From contig CM055092.1 in NCBI GenBank assembly GCA_029204225.1, forward strand, positions 85,914,032 to 85,978,031: a DNA stretch of 64,000 nt. Direction: 5' to 3'. The stretch's first letter is position 1, and each line of letters starts with the position of its first letter. Both the position numbers and the translations under genes were made by a program. Under the pieces are notes generated by a model that worked only from the letters and a program-made list of their open reading frames with translations, made no database searches and was not told the origin of the DNA. Of this stretch, positions 38,823 to 50,482 are shown in pieces. The stretch is from Diphasiastrum complanatum (Eukaryota > Streptophyta > Lycopodiopsida > Lycopodiales > Lycopodiaceae).

Positions 38823-41159
38823 TCATCCCACTCCTAATGTGTTGCAGGACCCACTGCAACTCATATTGAATGATGTCGCTCTGCTTTGCATTGGCATTTT
38901 CAATTGTCACTTGGAAAAGCGTAGATCCTCGTTTGCTTGCATAAAATCAAGTGTTTATTGTTGCCGGTCTTTATCAAAAACTATTTTCACAACTTGCTGC
39001 AATGTAATCAGAATGTCTTATTGCTGTAAGTGGTTGACATTCTCAAAATTGGAGAGCTCCCGACAGCTTCACAACTTGCATGCTCGAGTGCTTTCCTCGT
39101 GTTTCTTTCTTTCATCACTTGTATTTGCCATTGACGGTTTCATCTTTGGTTTCTTGGTAGATTCTAACTTCTGGTAGGTCTGTATCCTCCATTTACTTCT
39201 GGGTGTTTTCGTGGTTCTTCTCTTAGTTGAAGTTTGAGTCTCAAGGAAAACCTTAAATCTGTAGGGTGCACAAACTTCGATTATCAGTCTCAAGGGGATG
39301 GACTAATCATCAAAACATTGGTGGTAGGAATAGATTTGGGTGGACGGTTTGGTAATGATAAGGAAACATGATGAAGGCTTGGTGGCAGGGTGAAGGAACT
39401 GATAGTTCTACAGTTGCAGCCTTGGACCCTTACAATGTCGAGCTTCGACCACCACTCCCTGGTGAGGACCTTGCTTTATTTTGCAGGTTCATGGTTGTCT
39501 TCATCTTTCTTTTTCTGCAGCTCTTTCTTTTGATCCATTACTTTTGGATTTCTTTGGGCTTCATAAGAGGGGATTCAACTATCATTACTCCAAAGAGTTT
39601 CCTTGGATCAAGATCGATCTGACTCATCTATTGCTTAAGTTTTTTCCTTTCCTCCTCAGCTTCTTGGAATTTTCTCTTTATTTTTGCTTCGCCTGCTTCT
39701 TAGATCTTCTTTTGGCTGATTAACCATTGTAGGTGGTAGTTAGTCTCCGCAAGACACTTGCAATGATCTTTTAGCTGCTTCGGTAAGAATATAAAAAACT
39801 GGGGATTTCTCAGAAGAACAGTGAACTGATGGTAAACAAACAGATGGAAGGAAGGGTGGTGGTGGTAGTGACAATGGTAGATGGTGTGGGCGATAGGCAT
39901 GAGAATGGGTGCAGAAGTATGACAAGAGGCTGGTTGAAGAAGGAGACTGATTTTCCAATGCTTGTGTTTTTCTTTCTGAAGGATCTTCGTCCTGACTGGG
40001 GTACTTCTTCTGATTGAGTCTCTTTGGATCGCCCATCTGTCTTCTTTAGCCTTGTCTTTTTCATCTTTGACTTGTGACTTTGGCTGTCGATTTTGTTGAT
40101 GTTGTTGTTGGCAGTGTAATTGCTTTAGTGGATCCAAGTAGATCCACTCTCTCCCCCCCAAAAAATCTGTTGATGGGGATGTTGTTGTTGGTAACTGTTC
40201 ATGCTCAAGATTGGACTGGCGTGTGGAACACGTAGTTGAAAACACGTTGAACATGTGATTGGACTAAAGATTGAACAAAATTTAACTGAATTTGTTTCGA
40301 TCTTGCTGTAGTTGACTTGAAAATGAATATAACGATGATATGCAGGAATCAACTCTAACGTGATATGTACTTTGCAAATTTTCAGTAGGCTCAAAGATCG
40401 TAAACTCTGTGCAAGGTGAGTTGAAGATAGATAGGTAAATGAAATGTTTCCTTGAGATGCTCTACGGAGGACTCTCGTGTAGTAGCTATTTCTCATGCAA
40501 AAATCAATCACACACTAAGAGTGAAGAGGAACAAGGAAATAAAGGAATTGTACAGAGAGTGAGGACTGTATAGCACTTGTCGAACAAAACTTCCATTCAT
40601 CAACATTGATAATTCACCTTTACAATTTTATGTTTCTATTGATCTTTTAGAGTAATGAAAGAACTCTCATAAGTCCTTGTCAAAAACAAGGCAAGAAAAG
40701 TGACACTGAATCTCCCATTGTTGATAGTAGATGTTGTAAGATATAGCTTGAGATGCAGTTATGGTTGAGATACTATGTCCTGAGTACTTATCTGAACCAG
40801 AGATTCCAAACCGAATCTCGATCTGGATTTTTTATTACTAGATTTATTGTGTATTGGTACATTGGAAATCTTATCAGCATGTAAAAACACAAATAGATTT
40901 GAGGTTGTAGAAGGGGAGAAAAACTGTCAATTCCCTGTGGAGGTTGCTCTTGGTTGGACATTGTAGCAGATGGCGGAATATCGATTTCACTTTCTCATAG
41001 ATGAAACATCTGTTGTTCAATGGCCCTTGTATAACGACATAGCCATCTTGTATGGCTAATGGTTATGGACTTTCAGGTGGATATTCATGATAAGTCAAGG
41101 AATGTCCAGATTGGGACGATTGTTCTTCATATTGTTGGACTGTATGTGTTCGGATAGGC
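38823..41159 (-). other. Probable gypsy-derived sequence, mostly unreadable
   Basis: The minus strand contains short charged, coiled-coil-like stretches (DERKKHEESTRACKL near 39,090; DLRSRRSKNKEKI near 39,690) broken by stops. A purine-rich AGGAGTGGGATGA lies beside the LTR end at 38,822. No pol domain is visible. Longer open frames near 39,700-40,250 are compositionally odd and not supported. Confidence 0.4.
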
Positions 41160-41823
41160 TGATATGAAGGACAAGCATCAGTAGAGTGCGTAGCCCGGTA
41201 GTGTGGGCACCATATTGGTTTTTATCAATAAGGTACATGTGCAGGGTTTAGTTGACTAGACATACTGCTTTGGATAGACTTCAGAGTAGTTTGAAACTCA
41301 TTGGTGAGTTTCTCTATTTGTAGTTGATGTTGCTTGTTCAGCAACTCCAACTAGGATCTCCAAAGCTGATCTCAGGTGTCCTCGATCGGCTTCGACTCAT
41401 GGATAGGAGCACGTGGTGCTGTCCTTTCTTTGGATTCGTCAACATCTGATCCTTCATCTTTCTCTTTGATGGCATCAGCATAGCTAACTTTAGACGCGTA
41501 TATTCATCATTGGATTTAAGCTCGCATCTGATCCATCTTGGAAGGCCGACTAAAATTCAGATGATGAGTATCTGTTCGGAGGGTTATTCTTGTACTTGAC
41601 TCTGTAAGCGTTCGAATCGCTCGATATAGTCTCGTACACGTTCATCTTTTGCCATCTTGAGGTTACACAATTTGACAAAAGGACTCTCTATCAAGCGAAA
41701 GGGCTTAAAGCGCTTGATAAAGGACTCTTTCAACATTGACCAGTCTGTCTTATCTTCACGATCGAGGTTAAAAAACCTGTCACATGCTTTAGCGATCATG
41801 GTCATGGAAAACAGTTGGACCAT
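41160..41823 (-). pseudogene. Ty3/gypsy gag fragment
   Basis: The minus-strand frame at 41,823-41,584 reads FNLDREDKTDWSMLKESFIK then VRDYIERFERLQSQ, the pattern of the retrotransposon gag capsid family (W--L---F---F...V-DY---F). Near 41,225-41,170 a fragment WCPHYRATHSTDAC resembles the C-H-H-C knuckle of Tat/Athila-type elements. Protease and polymerase were not found, so this may be a gag-only or heavily deleted element. Confidence 0.7.
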
Positions 41824-42019
41824 AGCATCGGGAGATGATTCACTTTAAACATCAAACACATTCTCAAAGATTTGCAAGAATCTTTGAGAGTCCGAACTAC
41901 CGTCAAACTTTGGTAGATCTAACTTGGGCGTTCTTTTCTTATGATGAGCACCATGGGTAGCAAAAATATCATTAAAGTGGATTCTGGCATGTGAGGGGTC
42001 AACACCATAAAAATATGCT

Positions 42020-43340
42020 TGTGCCCGTGAAGACTCGGGTATCTAAAAAAAAACACGAAAAATTCTCGAAAAACTGCTCAAAAAATCTAGACAAAACCTC
42101 AAAAAAACATGAACAATTCTCGATAAATCTACAAAAATCTAGAAAATAATCTAGAAAAAACACGAAAAATTCTCGAAAAAATATACAAAAAAATCTCGAA
42201 AAAAATCTAGAAAACAATCTCGAAAACATTCTCGAAAAATTCTAGAAAAAACTTAACCAACACAAGAAAAATCTCGAACAGGCTCAAAAAATAAAAAATA
42301 AAACACGAACAATTTAGAAAAAACTCAAAAATTGCGAACAGACTTGAAAAAACCTAGAAAAACTCTCAAAAAATAAAAAAAAAAAACAATCAAGAAAAAC
42401 TCGAACATTCTCGAAATAGGCTCGACAATCATGCAAGAAATCTCGAAAAATCAAGGAAAATCTAGAATAGATTCACGAAAAAATCTAGAATAGATTATCG
42501 AGAAATCTCGAAACTCTAGAAAAATTCACAAAAAGGCTAAAAAATTGAGAACAAGTTCAAAAAAGTCTAGAAAATCTCAAAACAGACAAAAATAATTCAG
42601 AAAAGAGCCTCAAAAAAACTCGAAAACTCTAAAACATTCATGAAAAGACTCAAAAATTGAAAACAGGCTTAAAAATGTCTAGAAAATCTCAAAACACACG
42701 AAAATAATCTGAAAAAAACCTCGAAAAATCTCGACAAATCTCAAAAAATTGTCAAAAAATCTGGAAAACAATCTAGAAAACTCTTAAAATTTCACGAAAA
42801 GGCTAAACAATGTGAACATATTCGAAAGAATGTTGAAAAAAAAAACACAAAGATTTAGAAACTTGAACAATTTCGAAAAAATTTGAACAAACTCTAAAAG
42901 TTCTAGAAAAATCGCAAAGAACACGAGAAAAATCTAGAAAAAATCTCGAATAGGTTCGAAAAATCTCGAAAAAAAACTCAAACCATTTCGAAAAATGGAA
43001 AGAGACATGAAAGGAAGTCGAAAAACAACGTAAAAGAAACTCAAAAAACCTCAAAAAGACAAGAAAAAATCTTGAAAATGGAGACACACACGAAAGACAC
43101 ATGAAAAATGGAGACACACACAAAAGAAACTAGAAAAAATTGCTAAACAAAACTAGAAAACCAAACGACGTGAGAAAATAAAAAAAAACGAGAAAGACTC
43201 GAAAAAGAACGAAGTTGCAAAAACTGGAAAAAAAAAAAAAAAGTCACGAAAAAGAGTTAGAAAAAGATAAAGTGACGAAGTAAACTAGAAAAGATCTCGA
43301 AAAGACAAAAAGAACATGCAAAAAAACTCAAAAAAGTGGT
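42020..43340. repeat. A-rich degenerate array of TCGAAAAA/TCTAGAAAA words
   Basis: About 1.3 kb made almost entirely of short A-runs separated by CTCG, CTAG or ACTC. No fixed period is evident by eye. Strand bias is extreme (A-rich on plus). It sits upstream, on the coding strand, of the gypsy gag fragment. Confidence 0.8.
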
Positions 43341-43439
43341 ATCGAATTTTGTTTTTATTTTTTTTGTTTTTTTGTTTTTTCTTTTTTAGATTCGAAGGCT
43401 CTGGGAAGATGGTGGTGCGTTCGAAATTGCAATCAGAGA

Positions 43440-44225
43440 TCTCGAGTCAGTCAAGACTATAGTTAAGTGATCCGGTCGAGAATTGATCGAATTGCCTTGG
43501 TGGAGATCTGATCACTTCCTTCGGTCGAGATCTGAACCAGAGCCCGTCGGTCTAGATTTGACGCAAAGCCTCCTATCGAGATCTGACAAAAGTCTCCAAT
43601 CGAGATTCGAATAGAAAGCTCCGGTTGAGATCTGACTAGAAAGCTTCGATTGAGTTCTGACTAGAATGCTCTGGTTGAGGTTTGATTGGAAAGCTCCGGT
43701 TGAGATCTGAGTGAAGAGCTCTGGTCGAGATTTGAACGCTCAAAAAAATACAATAATACACAAAAAAAACTAGAAAATACACGAAGAAAATTCAAAAAAA
43801 TACATGAAAAAATTCAGATAAAATACGAAAAAAACACAAAAAGAACGCGAAAAAGACTAGAAAAAATCTCAAAAATTATGTGGTTGACTTGATTCGGCCC
43901 GGTCGAGATGGTGAAGGAAACCTTTGGTCGAGATCTGACTGGAATGCTTCAGTCGAGATTTGACAGAAGTCGCCGGTCGGAATTTGATAGAAGTCGCCAG
44001 TTGAGACATTGAGTGACCACGTCGGTCGAGATCCGGTTGAGATTTGACGTTGGTTATCCGGTCGACATATGATGGGTTTAGAAATATGTTGGAATCCTCA
44101 GCCTCGGTCGAGAGCATACTGGAGTGGCACGGGTGAGATTTCAAAAGAATGTCTCAACCGACAACTTTTGTCAAATCTCGACCAGAGCTTTTCAGTCAGA
44201 TCTCGACCGAAGCGTCTCTAGTTCC
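43440..44225. repeat. About 31-bp minisatellite (GGTCGAGATCTGAC...)
   Basis: Fifteen or more diverged units of the form GAGATCTGACTAGAAAGCTCCGGTT-, in two blocks (43,470-43,735 and 43,890-44,215), interrupted by an A-rich patch like the preceding array. Confidence 0.85.
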
Positions 44226-44299
44226 AGACACGTACAAGATCTGACTGTTTTTTTTTTTGTTTTTTTGGTAAGCACTCACGTTGGTGGAGATGGTAATAG

Positions 44300-44430
44300 A
44301 GAGGCGACTCGGTTGAGTTGGGACGCGAAGGCCTCGACTGAGTTGAAACGCGAATGACTCGGTTGAGTTGGGACGCGAATGACTCGGTTGAGATGGGACG
44401 CGAATGACTCGGTTGAGATGGGACGCGAAG
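44300..44430. repeat. 24-25-bp tandem repeat, about 5 units
   Basis: The unit GACTCGGTTGAGATGGGACG plus CGAAT recurs five times with few changes. Confidence 0.9.
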
Positions 44431-44640
44431 GATGTGCAGATGATGGGTGAACTGTGTGTAGAGGAGGAGGTTGAAAGATCTGAGAATGTATGTAGGACGT
44501 GTGGAGGGTGGTTGTAGGTCAGTTTGAGTTGTGAACAGATCTTGAAATGTGGTACGTTTCTTGGATGGATCTAATCAGGGATAGTGTTGCAGCATTGATC
44601 ATTTTTGAATGTGAGTGGGCAAGCGGCAATGGATCAAATG

Positions 44641-45798
44641 TTTACTGATTCTCTACTTCAAAATCTTTTGGCTTTATTCACTTCTTTTTCGAATTCGTAT
44701 TTTGGTTCTTCCTTCTTGTTCCAGAACAATTTCGAGTTTGTTTCTGCCTATTATCAGGCTTCTTGGGCGTTCATTAGATGTGTTCTTGTTATTACAATGC
44801 CCAAACCAGGCAGAATTTACTGATTAATGTTGTAGTATTGTACTGCCTATCAAAGGACACTCAGGTTTGTCACTCTTGCACTGAAGGACATGCATAAACG
44901 ACCACAATCAGTCAAGCATGCATGCCAAAGCGTTCAACCATCAGATTAGCATGCAAAATTGTTGAACAATGATTGAAATCCTACTCTAATGCTGCAATAA
45001 CGAACTGAAATCAGATCTTAACACTACTGAACTTGCATAAATCCACAAAACAAGAAACAATAAACTAATCTACAACATATTAGAAGTCCAAGAATCAAGA
45101 AACCAACCAGTCTTTTGATTCTTGGACATCCCAAGAACATCAAGAACATAGATGTAAGGAGATATGCAAGAACTACACCACAAACCCAATCTGTTTAGTA
45201 TACCTGAATGTTGATTCTTACATTAATCCACAAACAAGAAATGAAATCTAATCCACTTTACGAACCACAACCACACACAAAGGAGGGAAGGGCAAGATCA
45301 TGAATGCGTTTACTCAAGAAACAAGCATGATCAAGGAGCTCAATGGATGCACCAAAACTCGTGGAGGCTCTTCTCATTTCAGCCTGGAGTAGGTGCATTT
45401 CACAAAAAGCTCCTCTTCACAAAGAGGGAGTCTCTTAAATAAGCAAGAGAGCTCCTTAGGTGGCATCCTAGTGGCATTTCCACATTACACAAATTACAAG
45501 TGAAATAATGCTCTCCACTAGAGGTCACCATCAAAATGTGGCTCACTCTCCTTTCTTTAAGAGGAGTCTACTTGCATTTGTTGCTTTGCCTAGAAATACT
45601 AGTTCCTATATGGTTATTCCATCTTCCGGGATTCACCATGAGGCTTACACAGTTTCTACTTGACAGTACTGACTAGTATTCCTCGGCTCTCAGCCTTCGT
45701 TCATCTCATCTTGTCAGAGACCTCCTCGGTCTAATGTGAGAGGTGCTCTTGTCTAGCTCTGGTCGAGTATCTTGGGGATTCGTCAGAATTAGCCAACA
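44641..45798 (-). mobile_element. Second copy of the copia LTR, truncated
   Basis: It matches 37,832-38,822 over almost its whole length and ends at 45,798 (minus-strand start TGTTGGCTAATTCTGACG). The inner end including the primer site is absent. It is either a lone or truncated LTR, or the partner LTR of the gypsy-like region between the two copies. Confidence 0.8.
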
Positions 45799-47639
45799 CA
45801 CTCTGATTAATATCAACAATGAGTACTAGCTTGTGTAAAAGGTGTAAATTTTTTTGGTACGTCTTTTTTTCATATGGACTTCACCCTTAAAACGTTCAAA
45901 ATTTTCATCATTCCATAATCAAGGGGTGGAAAGATTTAGTTTAAAGAAATTTCAGTATGTAGAACATAGACTCTTGGAGAAGCCAACCTTTTGCAATGCT
46001 AAATTTTGGCCTTGCCTTTTGTCTCACAAAACTTTTAATACTTTTGTAAATTTCTCAAAATAGAACATCTACCTTGTGTGCACAGGTCCAACAATAACAA
46101 TTTCTTTAATTAAATGCACAAAAAAATGGACTTGAATAAAATCCAATAAAGAAATTGAACTTTTTTTCCCCCAACAAGCATACGAATTCAAACCCCTTAT
46201 ATTTGTAGTGATTATTTTTCTCTCTAACGAGTTTCTTTTAAAAAGTCATCTACAAAATGGAACAATACCTCAATTAGCACACGCATAAAAGAAAATTGTT
46301 TAAGGTTTTGCATTTAAGATTTAGATATATTTCATATGCTATGAGTCTCATATGTACCTAACCATTGATGACAATCTGTATAGAGTGCTTTGTGCATCAT
46401 CCCCCAAGCAATCACGAATAGCCAGAGGAAGTATGAACTGCAACATCTTATGTCAATTATGGGATATTAACCACCTTAATTTTCCATCTTCAGTGAATGA
46501 CTGAAAAAGAAACTATTTAGGATGATTACCAAATTTAGAGACATACTACTAATCACTTGCTTTAGCAAATTTAGACATCAATCACAATCCATATAGTGGA
46601 TACATGCACCCCTCTCTAGTATAGTGTGATGTACTAAAAATTATGATATGTTGGTAGTGCAATTTCTTGAAGATTAGATTTGTGTGTTGTGTTATTCTTT
46701 CATGTTGTATGATCATTGTTTAAACACTTTGAGAATGTTATCTTGATATAAATTGTTTTATGCTAGCAACTAGCAATTTTCTTGACATGGTATATGAACA
46801 ATTAGTAGGCAGTCTTATCTATTTAATCACTACCAAGCTAGATAATTCCGATGTAGATTATGTCGACCAAAAAAAAACACAAAAAAATGATTGGAACAGA
46901 TGAGCAAATTTTTTTTTTTGCATGCAGTCACTTCACGAAATTTTTTTTTTTCAAAAATCTTAAAAACGACAAAAATTCAATTAATATTGCACTTGGTCAT
47001 TAACAACCTCAAGCAAGGGCCTACCTAGGGTAGAAAGCTCTATGGCCTACCCCTTTCCTTAACAAAAGTTTTTTGTGATTGTCAATGATTTGAAACCAAA
47101 ATACTCATGTGGACAACCAATGAGAGATTGACACTTTCCACCAAAACTCATATTTTGACAACCAATAAGAGATCTAAGTACGAAACCTCCCAACATAATG
47201 TGCATGGTGTGGACAACTAATCACTAGTTGCCACATAACACATGCACCGTATGATGGGAAGGTGTGGCATGCATCTATGGCAATTTACATGCACAATTTA
47301 CTGAAAGATCCAAATAGCTAAAAATAACCCCCCAAAAAAATGTATCGCAAATAAGCAATATCACTGCTTGGCACTACATATGGGATGAGATGTTGACCTT
47401 GAGTCTTTTGTTTTGGTTATGACATCTTCCTTCGGTAGTCGGCCATATATTTAAAATTTCCAAAGAGAAATACATGGAAAAACTTGTAATTTGGCATTAT
47501 GTAGGGGATGGCCCGTTGGTCAAGGTGGCACTCTCGAGCTCCTGCTTTAAATTGGGGCCATTGACCAACCAATGCTCAATAGGAAAGAGACGTCACTTTA
47601 GCATCATTTCACAACAATCATCAAATCAAGCTCTCCTTC
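45799..47639. other. Intergenic; one copia scrap
   Basis: AT-rich, no gene recognised apart from the copia fragment at 46,784-46,864. Confidence 0.5.
46784..46864 (+). mobile_element. copia reverse transcriptase micro-fragment
   Basis: It reads VYEQLVGSLIYLITTKLDNS, matching the conserved Y-QLVGSLIYLT-TRPD segment of copia polymerases. About 80 bp, with nothing copia-like on either side. Confidence 0.75.
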
Positions 47640-48215
47640 CATGGCACGACACGCTAAGATCTTGTGCTCACCACCGCTAGATTCTTCTCATTATTTGCCA
47701 CGCGTCTACAATCGGCCGTTAAAAGTAGGCCACGTGGAAGATTTGATTCGTGGCTACCATCCAGCTGGGAGCGCGCGGATTATCTTGTGCCCCTACGGTC
47801 CTGGAGAGGAAGCGAGACAGTGACACACAGAGTGATCACGACTCACTAGCCCAGCTCTTGCCACGAGTGCAGGATTAGCGTTTTAGAAGTTGCCAAGTGG
47901 CAATGTGACTCGTGGCGAGCATCGGGTGGGTGCGCCTAAAACCTGTGAGTGTGCGGGGGGCGCCAGGTTTGAACTTTCGGGGGCAGAGAGACACCGCGCG
48001 CGCATCATGAAGCGGGCTCCTGTTTGACGCTTGTTTACACGGGAGAGGTTAACGAGCCAGCGAATGGGCGTGCGACGCGTGGATTGAGGACGGCTGCCCA
48101 GATTTTTGGCGAGCACATTGTCAATTTTTCTCTCGCACGAGTGCGAGTGGGTCCCAAATTGTTTGCAGGTCCCAGATTCTCTCGGGAACGGGACAGAGGA
48201 GGCCCTTGGGAGATT
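47640..48215. other. GC-rich stretch with G-box, no gene
   Basis: Clearly GC-richer than its surroundings. It contains CACGTG at 47,731-47,736 and several ACGCGT/GACGCGTGG words. Short open frames on both strands overlap each other and look like a by-product of composition. It may be an old promoter or CpG island, 2.3 kb or more upstream of the MLO start. Confidence 0.4.
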
Positions 48216-48218
48216 TTC

Positions 48219-48480
48219 TAAGGGGGGGGGGGGTTGGGGTGAATGTCATGCATGCTCCGAGGCCCTTCCGCCCGGAAGATTGTGCGCCCGAGGGCGGAGT
48301 CCCGATGGCGCACGGTCTTCCGTAGGCGGAAGGGCCGAGGAGCTGGCCCTTCCCTTCCGTGAATTCCGTTTTTAATTTTTTTTTGACGTAATTTTTTGTT
48401 ACTTGGACCTTTCGGGCGGAAGGTGCATGTAAAAAATGTAAATTTTTTTATGTGCACCTTCCAGTGTCTGGAAGGTGCCT
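48219..48480. mobile_element. Possible fold-back element (GGCCCTTCCGCC palindromes)
   Basis: GGCCCTTCCGCC (near 48,261) and GGCGGAAGGGCC (near 48,325) are inverted copies. A further pair around CACCTTCCAG / CTGGAAGGTG lies at 48,455-48,478. The design resembles the palindrome-packed MITEs at 18,279 and 56,606, but no ends or target duplication were identified. Confidence 0.45.
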
Positions 48481-49206
48481 GTAAAAAAAAATTTGCCCCA
48501 TAGATTACGTTCTATGAGGCATTACCATTTTCTTTATAAAAATTTAAAAACTGATTTTACGGTCTTGGATTTTTGATTAAGAGACATTTTTTGGCGTTGT
48601 TTTTCTCTTGTGCTGTCTCTCTTTCGTGGAATGTCATCTTCTCTCATGTCGTGTAGATTCAACTCCCGAGTCCCTCGAACTGAGATCTATGTGAAGCTTT
48701 TGCGAGAGAGGCTAGAAGGCTGTGGGCTGGTGGCACATAATGGCTTCTGCGATGGATGCCTCAGGCTGCAATGAAAACCCCTTCCTCTTGCCAGGCATGC
48801 ATAGGAAATATGAGAAAGGACAGGGCTATTCTCTGAGGGTGAGCATGAGTAGGCTATGAACTGCTTTGATCCAGGCCCAATTGCACATACTTACGCTGAT
48901 GCTGCTTGTGTTTTATGTATCAAAATTGCTGAAGGTTGTAGCGATTGGGGTCATAGTCCCCAAGGCATTGCCACAAGGGGGCAGTAGCGACCAGGCCAAC
49001 AAGATTATAAACAAGAACAGTGTTGATCTGTAAACTAGAGGCTTGTGAATTGTCCATGAAAAAGCGTTGATGATGTTGTTCTCCGGTTTTATGTGATGTT
49101 TTTGTGAAAGATTGATGATCGTACTATAATGAGCTCCTGAAGCACCACTCCACACAATTGCTAATCATACTATAATGAGCTCCTGAAGCACCACTCCGAA
49201 TTTTAG

Positions 49207-49241
<35 letters not shown>

Positions 49242-50482
49242 CGTGCGTACGTGCATGCAGCAACAGAATCTTTTCTCTCTCATGTGGAGTAGCAGGTTGC
49301 ATGTGATAGAAAATAGAAAGAGAAAAATAATTGGGGCCGTATATTATGCAAAATAATATAGAGCCCAAAAACAGCTTAAAATTGAGCAAACGTCAATTAC
49401 GTTTCCCAAAAATTAATGGGTTCGACAAATGGCAAGGCAGCCAGGTGGAGGGTACTGAGAGGCCAGGTGCTGGCAGGTAGCAGGATGGTGCGAGGGTGCT
49501 GCTTCTACCAGTCAGTCGATTCAGCAATAAGAGAAAGATGAAGTTGTCTTCTTGACCAAAGTCGAAGAACAACAGGATATCGATTCCTCACGCGACGGAC
49601 GAAGGACTCCATTGCTTGTTATCCTCCATCTCGTTAATAAGAGATGAGAGGCCTTGGCATTGCTTCGAGTGACTGGGTGACCCATTTTTCCCAGCACTTA
49701 AATATTGATTTTAAGCAAACCCAGTCACTCATGGAATGACCCACACCCCTTCTTCAGATTTTGGTCACTTTCCACGGGCCACATGTAAAGGTGCCCTACA
49801 ATGGTGGCAGCAGTCTAGTCCAATATGGGATGTTCGTTTTTCACATAAAGTCGCAGTGAAGGATTCTCATTCCAGGGCTGAGCGTATATTTGTGGGGGAG
49901 ACCAGCATTGTCAGTGTGGTGCAAAACAGGCAGCAGTGTTCGATAGAGACAAGCTTACTCTTGCGGAGGGGCTGGTGATGCTCGGCACAATAAAGAAACA
50001 AACAAGTAAATAGTATCCATAAAGAATCGCCCTGATTATTGAGTTTATATTTTTGCATTGCTTTCGCCTCTAAGATGACATAATTTTCATACACGGCCAA
50101 GGCATTCCTGTAAAACGGAGCTTATTTTTTACTCATATATGTTGTTAACTCAGAATTTTTGAAAAATATGCTTGAAATCTTGCGAAAACCATAGATTGAA
50201 CCAAAAACTGAAAGCCAATTTGCCACTTTTGTGGGTTTTCTGAATTAAAGACAATCACAACGCTTTTATTTGAGTAAGTTAATCATGAGCGTCTAAGAGA
50301 TGAGCCACTGAGACTTGGTGCTAAGCTGCAAAGCATTCCAGCATTGAGTTTGTGTTGCAGATTGTGGAAGCATTACAGCTGAGTAAAGCCTTTAACGACC
50401 TAGCTAGCGTACGAGCTTAAGGCGAAATTTACATCCTTTGGTCACTGAAGCAGAGTTGTTGAAAAGACACAGCTGGTCTGAG
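48481..50482. other. Upstream region of the MLO gene
   Basis: No coding region supported. It contains a 45-bp tandem duplication (ACTATAATGAGCTCCTGAAG at about 49,124 and 49,169) and a CT run at 49,209-49,239. The MLO promoter and 5' untranslated region must lie here, but I cannot place a start site. Confidence 0.5.

Noticed and set aside
39700-40254. 184-codon minus-strand open frame
   Set aside because: Composition is skewed (His, Ser, Pro, Thr runs), several alternative frames are equally open, and no family pattern is visible.
42020-44430. CRISPR-like array or centromeric satellite
   Set aside because: Repeats are degenerate, without regular unique spacers, and lie next to gypsy gag; a eukaryotic transposon-associated minisatellite explains them.
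48222-48232. Poly-G and poly-C runs (also 3,051 and 3,241) as G-quadruplex signals
   Set aside because: Single homopolymer runs; could equally be sequencing or assembly noise, and no functional context supports a claim.
47641-48457. Overlapping open frames on both strands in the GC-rich stretch
   Set aside because: High G+C alone makes stops rare; no start context, splice support or domain.
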